From positions 1 to 45,393 of the forward strand of contig VHCM01000007.1 of assembly GCA_016871685.1 (NCBI GenBank): a DNA stretch of 45,393 nt. Reading direction: 5' to 3'. Source of the DNA: Verrucomicrobiota bacterium. Its GTDB lineage: Bacteria > Verrucomicrobiota > Verrucomicrobiia > Verrucomicrobiales > Akkermansiaceae. Made by a program: the position numbers and the translations under genes. Positions 16,454-24,527 of the stretch are shown here, piece by piece. Each line of letters opens with the position of its first letter. Positions within the stretch are counted from its first letter, which is position 1. A model generated the notes under the pieces. It saw only the letters and a list, made by a program, of their open reading frames with translations. It was not told where the DNA came from and did no database searches.

Positions 16454-17704
16454 TCAATGCCGACCACGCGTGGGGCCCTTGTTGCGGGCGGTGTCGCGAG
16501 GACGGCCGGGGCGCTGCACTTTGGGTTCCGGCCGGGCTTGGGCGCCGCTGGCGTTGCGGGCGGTCTCGGAGTGGAAGGGATGGTTGGTGTCCACCGGAAT
16601 GGATTTGCGGATCATTCGTTCGATGTCGCGCAGTTGCTCGCGTTCGCGCGCGGCGCAGAAGGCGATGGCGTCACCTTCGGTTCCGGCCCGGGCGGTGCGG
16701 CCGATCCGGTGCACGTAGGTTTCCGGTTCCTCCGGGAGTTCGTAATTGATGACGTGGGTCACGCCATCGACATCGATGCCTCGCGCGGCGATGTCGGTCG
16801 CGACCAGGGCCCGGATCCCGCCCGTCTTGAAACCGGTGAGCGCCCGGATGCGCGCATTCTGTGATTTGTTGCCGTGAATCGCGGCACAGGTGATTCCGGT
16901 GGCAGCGAGCTTTCTGGCCAGCTTGTCAGCGCCGTGCTTGGTGCGCGCGAACACGATGACCCGGTTCATGTCGTGCTTGCGGATCAGATCGGCCAGCAGC
17001 GCGTCCTTGTCCTGTTTGTCCACGAACAACACCTTCTGGGCGATTCGGTCAACGGTCGGTTTCTCAGGCTCGATCGTGATCTCGACCGGATGTTTCAGGA
17101 GATCCTTCGCAAGCTGCGCAACCACCGGCGGCATCGTTGCCGAAAAGAACAGCGAGTGCCGCTTTGCGGGAAGCCGGGCGATCACGCGTCGCACATCGGG
17201 GATGAATCCCATGTCCAGCATCCGGTCGGCCTCGTCGAGCACGAAGAATTCGATCTTGTCGAGGTGCAGTTGACCCTGGTTCAACAGATCGAGCAAACGA
17301 CCCGGGGAGGCGACCACCACATCGACTCCGCGGCGCAGCGCCTGAATCTGCGGATGTTGGCTGACTCCACCGAAGAGGACGGTGTGGGATACCCTGACGT
17401 ATCGGCCATACTTGTGGATGCTTTCGCCGATTTGCGCCGCCAGCTCACGGGTCGGGGCGAGGATCAGCGACCGCGGATGTCCCGGCAGCGTCGGTCGGTG
17501 CCGGGTGGTCATTTCGTGCAGCAACGGGAGGGTGAAGGCCGCCGTTTTGCCGGTGCCGGTCTGCGCGCAGCCCAAAAGGTCGCGCCCCTGCAACAGGTGC
17601 GGGATCGCCTGCTGCTGGATCGGTGTCGGGGTGGTGTAGCCTTCTTCGGTCAGGGCGCGGCGGATCGGTTCAACCAACCCCGCGAAGATGCTGTGATCGT
17701 CCAT
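16454..17704 (-). CDS. DEAD-box ATP-dependent RNA helicase, RhlE type
   Basis: A 416-residue RNA helicase with all superfamily 2 motifs in order: Q motif TPTPIQQQAIP, motif I AQTGTGKTAAF, PTRELAAQ, ASPGRLLDL, motif II DEADRMLDMGF, motif III SATMP, ARTKHGADKLA, and motif VI HRIGRTARAG. RhlE-type helicases remodel RNA in ribosome assembly and decay. The C-terminal 35 residues are basic and rich in arginine, glycine and proline, as expected for an RNA-binding tail. ATG 17704 lies two residues before DDHSIFAGL. It is flanked by decayed genes but is itself intact. Confidence 0.94.
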   Translation of the reverse strand: MDDHSIFAGLVEPIRRALTEEGYTTPTPIQQQAIPHLLQGRDLLGCAQTGTGKTAAFTLPLLHEMTTRHRPTLPGHPRSLILAPTRELAAQIGESIHKYGRYVRVSHTVLFGGVSQHPQIQALRRGVDVVVASPGRLLDLLNQGQLHLDKIEFFVLDEADRMLDMGFIPDVRRVIARLPAKRHSLFFSATMPPVVAQLAKDLLKHPVEITIEPEKPTVDRIAQKVLFVDKQDKDALLADLIRKHDMNRVIVFARTKHGADKLARKLAATGITCAAIHGNKSQNARIRALTGFKTGGIRALVATDIAARGIDVDGVTHVINYELPEEPETYVHRIGRTARAGTEGDAIAFCAAREREQLRDIERMIRKSIPVDTNHPFHSETARNASGAQARPEPKVQRPGRPRDTARNKGPTRGRH

Positions 17705-17927
17705 GTGGTTTCTCTCTGGATGGTCCGGTGGTTGTCGTCATTCACAAACTCAACCTGCCGGACATCGAGGGAAAGAGCATGCGGCGCTGCGAAGTGCGCG
17801 CCAATGGCCCGGTGGCGGTAAAGGCGCAGTCGGCACCTGTCAAGGATGGCGATCATCGGGCGGGATTGCCGGGATTCATCCCGTTCATCCGTGGTTCCTT
17901 CTTGCGAGTGATGCCTGATCTGTCAGG

Positions 17928-18242
17928 ATGAATGTCGTGCCCGGCGATGACCACCATTTCCGTCGCGAGGACCGCGCCAGGCTGTGGCAGCGCATCGCGC
18001 TTCACATCGAGAACCGGCCGCAGGACCTCGCCATCGCACTCGAGAATCTCGACCGATGGGAAAGGCTCGGCCGCGTTCACCTGGGGCCGATCCACGACTG
18101 GCGGCGACGCATCCTCGCCGCCCAGGCGTCCGCCGAGGGCATGGGCTTGTTTCTCCGGTTTCTGTCGGAACCCAATCACGACGCCGAACCGATCAAGTCC
18201 TGCTCGCCTTTTGTCGGTTTGCCGATGCCGACGCCGTCATGA
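17928..18242 (+). CDS. small uncharacterised protein, first gene of a two-gene module
   Basis: A 104-residue protein, probably helical, with a WERLGRVHLGPIHDWRRRI core and a C-terminal PIKSCSPFVGLP. I do not recognise a named family, but the layout is that of the small first gene of a toxin-antitoxin-like pair: its stop codon overlaps the start of the nucleotidyltransferase-like gene in TCATGA. A CAGG lies directly before ATG 17928, rather close for a ribosome site. The pair sits among decayed genes. Confidence 0.65.
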   Translation: MNVVPGDDHHFRREDRARLWQRIALHIENRPQDLAIALENLDRWERLGRVHLGPIHDWRRRILAAQASAEGMGLFLRFLSEPNHDAEPIKSCSPFVGLPMPTPS

Positions 18243-18778
18243 CACTTATCGCATTGCAACACCTGCTTCGCTCCGCCGCGGCGCTGGCGGACGATCGGCA
18301 ATTCCTCGTCCTCGGATCGGCTGCCCTGCTGGCATCCTTGCCCGAGTTGGGGGAAGCCGAAGGTTTGCTGACCAGCACCTATGACGCGGACCTTTGTCCG
18401 GATCCGTTCGACGAACTCACCGCCGTCATGCTCGACGAGGCGCTGGGAGAAGATCGGGCCTATTTCCGCAAACACGGCTATCACGCCGACATTCTCAGGG
18501 ATTCTATTCTCCAGACCCTTCCCGCCGGATGGCGCGGGCGTCTTGTCGACGTGCCCGGTTGTCCCGATGCGCATGCACTCGACCCTCATGATCTGGCCGC
18601 AGTCAAGCTGCTCGTCGGTCGTCCCAAGGACCTCGCCTTGGTACGCCAACTCCTTGCGTCCGGCAGGCTCGACCCGCGGATCCTGCGCGAGCGCACCGAA
18701 GCTCTGGATCTTCCCGTCGAATCCAAACCCGCACTCTTCGTCCGCTTTGATGCGGTGGCTGGCGCGGGCAACGGCTGA
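18239..18778 (+). CDS. nucleotidyltransferase-like protein (DUF6036-like)
   Basis: A 179-residue protein. VLGSAALLASL followed by TSTYDADLC resembles the GS...DxD core of the nucleotidyltransferase fold used by MNT/AbiEii-type toxins and antitoxin enzymes; the later block HALDPHDLAAVKLLVGRPKDLALVRQLL is typical of DUF6036-like proteins, where it closes the active-site domain. By analogy it could transfer nucleotides to RNA or protein as part of a toxin-antitoxin or abortive-infection module with the preceding gene, with which it shares an ATGA overlap. Substrate and role are unknown. Confidence 0.6.
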   Translation: MTLIALQHLLRSAAALADDRQFLVLGSAALLASLPELGEAEGLLTSTYDADLCPDPFDELTAVMLDEALGEDRAYFRKHGYHADILRDSILQTLPAGWRGRLVDVPGCPDAHALDPHDLAAVKLLVGRPKDLALVRQLLASGRLDPRILRERTEALDLPVESKPALFVRFDAVAGAGNG

Positions 18779-18863
18779 TGGACAACCATGAGAAATCTGG
18801 TGGATGCCGCAGGCTGAAAACCCGCGGACCATGACAGGCAAGATACCCGTCCTCCGATGTAAG

Positions 18864-18995
18864 CGATCGATTCGCGGCAGGGACACGCGGCCGGAACGGG
18901 GCGTCCGTCCGATTCTCCACCGGCTCGGCACCCGCTTCACCGTAAACGGCCCGAAGAACCGCTCGCTGCCGGGCAAGCCCGACATCGTCTGTCGA
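18864..18995 (+). pseudogene. fragment of a very-short-patch-repair endonuclease (vsr)
   Basis: Residues encoded here read RSIRGRDTRPERGVRPILHRLG and, after a short gap, LPGKPDIV. These are the two N-terminal signature blocks of Vsr-type nucleases, which nick T:G mismatches made by cytosine methyltransferases. The later FVHGCFWH catalytic block is missing and there is no partner methyltransferase, so this is a relic. Confidence 0.65.
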
Positions 18996-19018
18996 AACAC
19001 CGCGCATCCCGGTGCGGG

Positions 19019-19132
19019 CGGCTTCGGGGCAGTGTGGAAGTTCAACGAATCATCGGCCAGAAACTCGCGGGCCAGGGTTGTCTTTCCCACCTGACGCGGA
19101 CCCGTAAGCACGACCACCTGCCGCCGCTTCAA
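19019..19132 (-). pseudogene. N-terminal fragment of an AAA_14-type ATPase
   Basis: On the minus strand this encodes KRRQVVVLTGPRQVGKTTL followed by AREFL, the Walker A region of the AAA_14/DUF4143 ATPase family found in mobile islands. Reading continues into sequence antisense to the vsr fragment without Walker B or the DUF4143 part, so only about 40 residues survive. The open frame extends past the relic but is not homologous there. Confidence 0.65.
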
Positions 19133-19173
19133 CGCGGAAGAAATGCGGTTTTTTCCATCGAGTCCGGTCTTCG

Positions 19174-20394
19174 TCAGCGCAGCATCTTCACGGAGCGCGC
19201 GACGGCATCGGCGATGGCCTCGACATCGGAGGTGTCGTTGTACACGGCGAATGAAGCGCGGACGGTGCCGCTGATGCCGAAGCGCGCCATGAGCGGTTGG
19301 CAGCAGTGGTGGCCGGTGCGCACGGCGACACCGCGTTGGTCCATGAGCGTGCCGAGATCGTAGGGATGGATGCCGTCGACGAGGAACGAGAGCGAGCCCG
19401 AGCGATCGGCGGGACCAAAGAAACGAATGCCGTCGATGTCGGTCAGTGCGGACTCCGCCGCGCGCATCAGCAACGATTCGTGAGCGTGGATGGCATCGAG
19501 TCCGATGTCATTGACGAAATCGACCGCCGCGGCGAGTGCGATGGCGCCTTCGATGTTCGGGGTGCCGGCTTCGAATTTGAACGGCGGATCGTTGTAAGTG
19601 GTGTGTTCGAAGGTGACTTCACGAATCATTTCGCCGCCACCTTGCCAAGGGGGCAGGGATTCAAGCAGGTCGCGTCGGCCCCACAGCACGCCGATGCCGG
19701 TGGGTGCATACAGCTTGTGGCCGGAGAAGACGAGGAGGTCGGCGCCGAGGCCCACCACATCGATGCCGATATGCGGTGCGGCCTGCGCGGCGTCGATGAG
19801 GACGAGGGCGCCGGCGTCGCGCGCGGCCTGCGTCATTTGGCCGACCGGGTTGACCGTGCCGAACGCGTTCGAGATCCAGGTGATGGCCATGACGCGCACG
19901 CGGCCTTCGGCGAGCCATTGGTGAAAGCGGGATTGGTCGAGTGTGCCGTCGTCGTGGCACGGGATCACCTTGAGTTGTGCGCCGGTGCGTTGGCAGAGCA
20001 TTTGCCAGGGCACGATGTTCGAATGGTGTTCGAGGGCGGAGATGAGGACGACATCGCCTTCGGTGATTCGTCCCGAGAGCGCCAGCGACGAGGCCGCCAA
20101 GTTGATGCCCGCGGTGGTGCCGGAGGTGAAGATGATTTCCTCGGGCGACGTGGCGTTGAGGTGGCGGGCGACGGTGCCGCGCGCCGCTTCGAATGCGTCG
20201 GTGGCCGCGCGCGCGAGGTGGTGGGTGCCGCGGTGGATGTTGGCGTTGAGCGACTCGTAGTAGTGGCGCGACGCCTCGAGCACCTTCAGCGGTTTCTGTG
20301 TGGTCGCGGCGTTGTCGAGGTAGACGAGCCGGTTCGCGCCGACTTTGCGGTCCAGGATCGGAAACGCACTGCGGATGGAAGCGAGGTCGTTCAT
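19174..20394 (-). CDS. sufS: cysteine desulfurase SufS
   Basis: A 406-residue PLP enzyme that takes sulfur from cysteine for iron-sulfur cluster assembly. The PLP lysine is K227 in FSGHKLYAPTGIG, the substrate-binding block LEHHSNIVPW is at 121-130, and the persulfide cysteine is C364 in RTGHHCCQPLM, the group II (SufS) arrangement. ATG 20394 gives the standard N-terminus ending in YLDNAATTQKP. Its sulfur acceptor SufE is encoded about 9 kb away at 29000-29416. The gene is alone here; no sufBCD is in the window. Confidence 0.95.
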   Translation of the reverse strand: MNDLASIRSAFPILDRKVGANRLVYLDNAATTQKPLKVLEASRHYYESLNANIHRGTHHLARAATDAFEAARGTVARHLNATSPEEIIFTSGTTAGINLAASSLALSGRITEGDVVLISALEHHSNIVPWQMLCQRTGAQLKVIPCHDDGTLDQSRFHQWLAEGRVRVMAITWISNAFGTVNPVGQMTQAARDAGALVLIDAAQAAPHIGIDVVGLGADLLVFSGHKLYAPTGIGVLWGRRDLLESLPPWQGGGEMIREVTFEHTTYNDPPFKFEAGTPNIEGAIALAAAVDFVNDIGLDAIHAHESLLMRAAESALTDIDGIRFFGPADRSGSLSFLVDGIHPYDLGTLMDQRGVAVRTGHHCCQPLMARFGISGTVRASFAVYNDTSDVEAIADAVARSVKMLR

Positions 20395-20565
20395 GGAAAC
20401 AGAGGGGTGCGGGGGAGGCGCAGGCACCACAAGGTGGCGCATCCGATGCAGAGTCGCAACGCCGGAATCACTTCCGACACCCCCGATCGCGCGGCACCCC
20501 GGCCGAACAGGACGCGTGACATCATCAGGCGATCCGGTCAGACTCGCGCACGCCTTCACCGACCC

Positions 20566-21426
20566 ATGCCCCATCCCCCTTCCTCTTCCAACGATTCGTT
20601 TGTTCCGCTGACCCTGCCGCGCCGCGGGTTCCTGGGTTTGGCGGCCGCCTCGCTGGCTTCCTGCACGCAGGCCTCGCCGATTCCCGATTTCTCCGACAAA
20701 CGGCCGACCGCGCCTGCGGAGCCCAGGCCGATGCGCAACCCGGACATGAGTCTGAGTTCGGAATTTTCGCGCAGCGCCGGGATCACCTTCACTCGTCTGG
20801 CGGTGCATCAACATTACATCGCGATGACCTTTGACGACGGACCGCATCCGCAGAACACGCCGCGACTGCTCGACATCCTGCGCGCCCGCAACATCAAGGC
20901 CACCTTCTACGTGATCGGCCGCAGTGTGAACGCCCATCCGCACATTGTGCGTCGCACCGCCGCCGAGGGCCACGAGATCGGCAATCATTCGCAGACCCAC
21001 CGCCTGCTCACCCGCCTCGGCGATGCCGAACTGCGCAACGAATTCGCACGCTGCCGGGATGCGGTGCAGCGCGCCGCCGGAGTGCGGATGCGCACGATGC
21101 GCCCGCCTTATGGCGGACTCAGCCAGCGGCAGCGCGAACTCGCGCACCGTGAATTCGGCTACCCGACGATCCTGTGGTCGGTCGACCCGCTCGATTGGCG
21201 ACGACCCGGTGCCGGAGTGATCACCTCACGCATTCTGGCCGGCACGCGGCCGGGCGGGATCATCCTCGCGCACGACCTGCACGCGCAAACGGTCGACGCG
21301 ATGCCCGCGACGCTCGACGGCCTCCTCCGCCGCGGCTACCGCTTCGTCACGGTTTCGCAACTCATCGCGATCAGCCGCGCGGACAAACGCATGGATGCCA
21401 TCGCCATGGCCACGCCAGGGGCGTGA
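20566..21426 (+). CDS. polysaccharide deacetylase (NodB domain), probable Tat lipoprotein
   Basis: A 286-residue exported enzyme. The signal has a twin-arginine motif (LPRRGFLGL, R19-R20) and a lipobox ending at C33 (LASC), suggesting a lipoprotein sent through Tat. The NodB domain has the metal and catalytic residues: D90-D91 in MTFDDGPH, H141 and H145 in GNHSQTH, RPPYGG, SVDPLDW and ILAHD. It probably removes acetyl groups from peptidoglycan or another polysaccharide in the periplasm. tatC is encoded 2.5 kb downstream on the same strand. The longer open frame upstream is antisense to sufS and non-coding. Confidence 0.92.
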   Translation: MPHPPSSSNDSFVPLTLPRRGFLGLAAASLASCTQASPIPDFSDKRPTAPAEPRPMRNPDMSLSSEFSRSAGITFTRLAVHQHYIAMTFDDGPHPQNTPRLLDILRARNIKATFYVIGRSVNAHPHIVRRTAAEGHEIGNHSQTHRLLTRLGDAELRNEFARCRDAVQRAAGVRMRTMRPPYGGLSQRQRELAHREFGYPTILWSVDPLDWRRPGAGVITSRILAGTRPGGIILAHDLHAQTVDAMPATLDGLLRRGYRFVTVSQLIAISRADKRMDAIAMATPGA

Positions 21427-21430
21427 GGAT

Positions 21431-21450
21431 CGGTCATCGGTCATCGGTCA
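21431..21450. repeat. heptamer array, left (CGGTCAT x 3)
   Basis: Almost three tandem copies of CGGTCAT directly follow the deacetylase gene. The unit is the reverse complement of the ATGACCG unit repeated ten times at 22625-22694, so the two arrays face each other across the transpeptidase-rhodanese pair. Confidence 0.85.
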
Positions 21451-21466
21451 AACTCACGTCACTCTG

Positions 21467-21494
21467 ATTTCAGCATTTCAGTATTTCAGCATTT
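21467..21494. repeat. octamer array (ATTTCAGC/T x 3)
   Basis: ATTTCAGC, ATTTCAGT and ATTTCAGC follow one another, with a partial fourth unit. The stretch is AT-rich within GC-rich surroundings and lies 55 bp before the L,D-transpeptidase start. Confidence 0.75.
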
Positions 21495-21548
21495 ACCCCA
21501 CATCCTCTCTCTTGACGTCACGGCCGCGCGGGGGCAAGTTTCGCCGCC

Positions 21549-22184
21549 ATGATTCGCACGATTCCGTTCGCTCCGTGCCTGCGGATGGTCCTGCCCTTGG
21601 CAGGTGCCGCGCTGCTCGCTTCCTGCCAGCTCGGTGGCCCAGCCCGATCAGGCTACATGGCCGGCATCGGGCCGGTGCACAAACCCGCGACCAACGGGCC
21701 GCACCACCCGCCCCCGGCAGTGCCCGACGACATTTCGTACTGGGATGGTGACAGCGTCTCCGGCGCACCACTCATCCGCATTCACCGCGGCCAACAGAAA
21801 GCGTTCTTCTACAAAGGCAACATCCTTGTCGGCGTGTCGCGCATTTCCAGCGGTACCGAGGGATACGACACGCCCGCAGGCCGCTACAAGATCATTCAGA
21901 AAAGCAAAGACCATCGGTCGTCGATCTACGGCGTGTTCAAGGACAGGGCCACCAACCAGACGATCGATGACGATGTTGACATCCGCGTGAAGAAAGTGCC
22001 GACGGGCGCGTACTTCGTCGCTGCGCCGATGCCCAACTTCATGCGCTTTCACGGCGGCATCGGCATGCACACCGGATATCTCCCCGGCTATGCCGCGTCG
22101 CACGGCTGCATCCGCATGCCGCACCACATGTCGGAGAAGTTTTTCGAAAACGTCGCGCTCGGCACTCCGGTGATCGTCGAATGA
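21549..22184 (+). CDS. L,D-transpeptidase (YkuD) lipoprotein
   Basis: A 211-residue protein with a lipoprotein signal ending LLASC at C26, a proline/histidine-rich linker, and a YkuD domain. The catalytic segment is HTGYLPGYAASHGCIRMP with nucleophile C187 and H174 upstream. L,D-transpeptidases make 3-3 cross-links in peptidoglycan or attach proteins to it, in the periplasm. The start of the rhodanese gene overlaps its stop as ATGA. Heptamer arrays in opposite orientation flank the two genes. Confidence 0.92.
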   Translation: MIRTIPFAPCLRMVLPLAGAALLASCQLGGPARSGYMAGIGPVHKPATNGPHHPPPAVPDDISYWDGDSVSGAPLIRIHRGQQKAFFYKGNILVGVSRISSGTEGYDTPAGRYKIIQKSKDHRSSIYGVFKDRATNQTIDDDVDIRVKKVPTGAYFVAAPMPNFMRFHGGIGMHTGYLPGYAASHGCIRMPHHMSEKFFENVALGTPVIVE

Positions 22185-22549
22185 ACGGGGACCGCCAACT
22201 GCTTCCGGATCCGGAGGAAACCATCGAGATCGGTCCGCGCGATGTCGCCGAATGGATCGGCCTGTCGCCCGGGGATCGTCCGCTGCTCCTCGACTGCCGC
22301 GAGGCCGACGAGGTCGATCTCTGCCGCATCGACGGCCATGTGTGGATCCCTCTGGGACATCTTCCCGATGCTTTGCTGCGCCTCACCGAAGATGCGACAA
22401 AAGGCATCGTCGTCTATTGTCACCACGGTATGCGCTCGCGGCGCGCTGCGGAGTTCCTGCGTGCGCACGGCATTCACACCGCGTTCTCGCTGAGCGGTGG
22501 CATCGACCTCTGGTCGCAGGTCATCGATCCGTCAGTGCCGAGGTATTGA
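22181..22549 (+). CDS. rhodanese domain protein
   Basis: A single-domain rhodanese of 122 residues without a signal peptide, so cytoplasmic. The active-site loop is VVYCHHGMRSR with C80; LLLDCREADEVDLCRIDG is the typical CH2A motif. Such proteins carry persulfide sulfur to acceptors. Coupling to an exported L,D-transpeptidase through a four-base overlap is unexpected biochemically and may only reflect co-expression. Confidence 0.92.
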   Translation: MNGDRQLLPDPEETIEIGPRDVAEWIGLSPGDRPLLLDCREADEVDLCRIDGHVWIPLGHLPDALLRLTEDATKGIVVYCHHGMRSRRAAEFLRAHGIHTAFSLSGGIDLWSQVIDPSVPRY

Positions 22550-22624
22550 GAAGACGTGAGGCACCCGCCAACCGGCTTTCCCGCCGGATGGGTGATTTCT
22601 TCCTTCTTCCTTCTTCCCTCTTCT

Positions 22625-22694
22625 CGATAACCGATAACCGATGACCGATGACCAATGACCGATGACCGATGACCGATGACCGATGACCAATGAC
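22625..22694. repeat. heptamer array, right (CGATGAC x 10)
   Basis: Ten contiguous seven-base units: CGATAAC twice, CGATGAC twice, CAATGAC, CGATGAC four times, CAATGAC. A degenerate CTTCTTC-type repeat lies directly upstream at about 22598-22624. Its orientation is opposite to the array at 21431-21450. The ATG of the next gene (22683) lies inside the ninth unit. Confidence 0.9.
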
Positions 22695-22991
22695 GCACTG
22701 AACTATCTGTGTCCGACCTGCGGATCCGAAGTGCGGGTGGGAGGGAGTTGTCCGCGATGCAAGGCGGGGGAGGGAAAGGGGAGACGTCGGCAGCGTCGGG
22801 TGGCGAAGTCGTGGGAGCAGGATGAGTCGGCGGACGGGCTCGACCTGCCCGACGAGGATTTCGATTACGACGAGTTTGTTGCGCGGGAGTTCGGCAAGGT
22901 GCCTCACCGGAGGCTGGGGGTCTCGCCCTGGTGGTGGCTGCTGGGCGTGCTGGCGCTTGCGGCGATCATCGTCGGCGCGTTTTTCCGCTGA
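22683..22991 (+). CDS. small zinc-ribbon membrane protein, unknown function
   Basis: A 102-residue protein with an N-terminal zinc ribbon (CPTCG and CPRCK, residues 10-26), an acidic middle (LPDEDFDYDEF) and a C-terminal transmembrane segment (WWWLLGVLALAAIIVGAFF, about residues 83-101). Topology suggests a tail-anchored protein with the ribbon in the cytoplasm. It precedes tatC by 84 bp. The start codon lies within the heptamer array; a later start would remove the first cysteine pair, so ATG 22683 is kept. Function unknown. Confidence 0.75.
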   Translation: MTNDALNYLCPTCGSEVRVGGSCPRCKAGEGKGRRRQRRVAKSWEQDESADGLDLPDEDFDYDEFVAREFGKVPHRRLGVSPWWWLLGVLALAAIIVGAFFR

Positions 22992-23075
22992 TCGGGAATC
23001 GACCGCGCCCGCTGCATCCGGATCCGCCTTGCCGCCCGCGCCGACGCCGGATTGAATGCCCCCGCACGCCAACGC

Positions 23076-24527
23076 ATGTACCTGTTCAAAAAGGTGATCC
23101 AGTTCCGGGAACAAGCGGGTCCGGAGCATGAAAAGCCGTTCCTCGAGCACCTTGAGGACCTGCGGATCATGATCACGCGCATCGTGATCACCTTGCTGGT
23201 TTCGATGACCATTTGTTTTTCGTTCCAGAAGCAGCTGATGGAGATGCTGCGCCGCCCGGTCGAGCAAGTGCGGGTGTCGCAAGTGAATGCGTCGTTGCCC
23301 GACACCGCGTCCGGTCGGCGGATCGACGCGGAAGGCTGGGACCGTGCGAAGGCACTCGAGCAGGCTGCGTCGCAGCTCGACCCGGCGCAACGCGACTGGC
23401 TTTACCGGTCGCATCCCGAGCCGGACCTCGTCTTTCATGCGAAATCGATCGCGTGGCTCCGCGCCGCGCGCGCCCTGCCCGAGGACCGTCGGGCGGCGTT
23501 CCTCCAAGGATCCGGTGCCGACCGGGAGCTGGTCGACCGGGTTTCCGCGCTGCTGGCATCGGGTGCCGACCCCGACGGCGTGCTGCGCGGCAATCTGCGG
23601 CTGATGTCCGCGCTCAAGCCCACCGAGACGTTCATGCTGTCGATGAAGTTATCGTTCTTCGGCGGCATCGTCATTTCGTTTCCGCTGCTGTTGATGTTCG
23701 TCCTGCAGTTCGTGCTGCCGGGTTTGCATGACAATGAGAAAAAAATCCTGTGGCCGGCGATGGCGGTTGGCTTCGGACTGTTTCTCTGCGGCGCGCTGTT
23801 CGCTTACTTCGTGGTCTTGCCGCGCGCGCTCGAGTTTTTCTATGGCTGGAGCGACGGGCTCGGTGTTTCGAATGACTGGCGGATCGGTGAATACATTTCA
23901 TTCGCCACTCGCTTCACCCTGCTGTTCGGCTTGTCGTTCGAGCTGCCGGTGGTGGTGATGGTCCTCGTTAAACTCGGCCTGCTTTCCTACGAGACGATGT
24001 CGTCCACACGCATGTACGCGGTGCTCGCGATCTTCGTCATCGCGGCACTCATCACGCCCACGCCCGACGCCTTCACCTTGTTGTTGATGGCGCTGCCGAT
24101 GATCGCCTTGTATGAACTTTGCATCTGGCTCGCCTGGTTCGACCGCCGCCGATTGCGCATCGAGGAAGAGCGGGAGGCGCGCGAGGCGGAGGAGCGAAAA
24201 CTGCTGCTGCCGGTAGCCGACCTGCCGGACCCCGATGATCCTGATCCTGCCGATCGGCCCGATGAAGTTGCGGACGCATCTGCCGTTCCTCAACCGGACG
24301 ATGCCTGGGCCGTGCTGCCTCCGGAGCAAGAGATGCTCGCAGATCCCTTGGATCCGGAGGCTCCGGGGTCTGCCCTGCATCCTGACACGGAAAAAAATGC
24401 GCCATCGGTGAAAGATGACGTCATGCCGTATTTCACCCAACAGGAGTTCCACTACGATGCTTCGTCCACAACCGAACCGCCGCACGATCGCGGCCCGGAC
24501 GAATCGCGCAGCCACCACGACCGATGA
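23076..24527 (+). CDS. tatC: Sec-independent translocase TatC with large periplasmic insertion
   Basis: TatC forms the receptor for twin-arginine signal peptides. Conserved parts are present: HLEDLR near the N-terminus, TM1 at about 32-50, the SFPLLLMFVLQFVLPGLHDNEKK block, and LSFELPVVVMVLVKLGLL. At 483 residues it is nearly twice the usual 240-260. About 110 extra residues (70-178, helical and charged) lie in the first periplasmic loop, and some 125 acidic, proline-rich residues follow the last TM segment. ATG 23076 (MYLFKKVIQFREQ) is preferred to a TTG 24 bp earlier. The stop overlaps the next start as ATGA. tatA/tatB are not in this window. The Tat-lipoprotein deacetylase at 20566 may be a client. 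Confidence 0.9.
   Translation: MYLFKKVIQFREQAGPEHEKPFLEHLEDLRIMITRIVITLLVSMTICFSFQKQLMEMLRRPVEQVRVSQVNASLPDTASGRRIDAEGWDRAKALEQAASQLDPAQRDWLYRSHPEPDLVFHAKSIAWLRAARALPEDRRAAFLQGSGADRELVDRVSALLASGADPDGVLRGNLRLMSALKPTETFMLSMKLSFFGGIVISFPLLLMFVLQFVLPGLHDNEKKILWPAMAVGFGLFLCGALFAYFVVLPRALEFFYGWSDGLGVSNDWRIGEYISFATRFTLLFGLSFELPVVVMVLVKLGLLSYETMSSTRMYAVLAIFVIAALITPTPDAFTLLLMALPMIALYELCIWLAWFDRRRLRIEEEREAREAEERKLLLPVADLPDPDDPDPADRPDEVADASAVPQPDDAWAVLPPEQEMLADPLDPEAPGSALHPDTEKNAPSVKDDVMPYFTQQEFHYDASSTTEPPHDRGPDESRSHHDR

Noticed and set aside
18176-19132. A 318-residue minus-strand protein starting with a Walker A motif.
   Set aside because: Only the first 40 residues are ATPase-like; the rest is antisense to the vsr fragment and the nucleotidyltransferase gene.
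19297-20565. Long in-frame upstream extension of the polysaccharide deacetylase.
   Set aside because: It lies antisense to sufS. The exported protein clearly starts at 20566 with a twin-arginine lipoprotein signal.
22625-22694. Tandem array considered as a CRISPR.
   Set aside because: Units are seven bases long with no spacers, and no cas genes are present.
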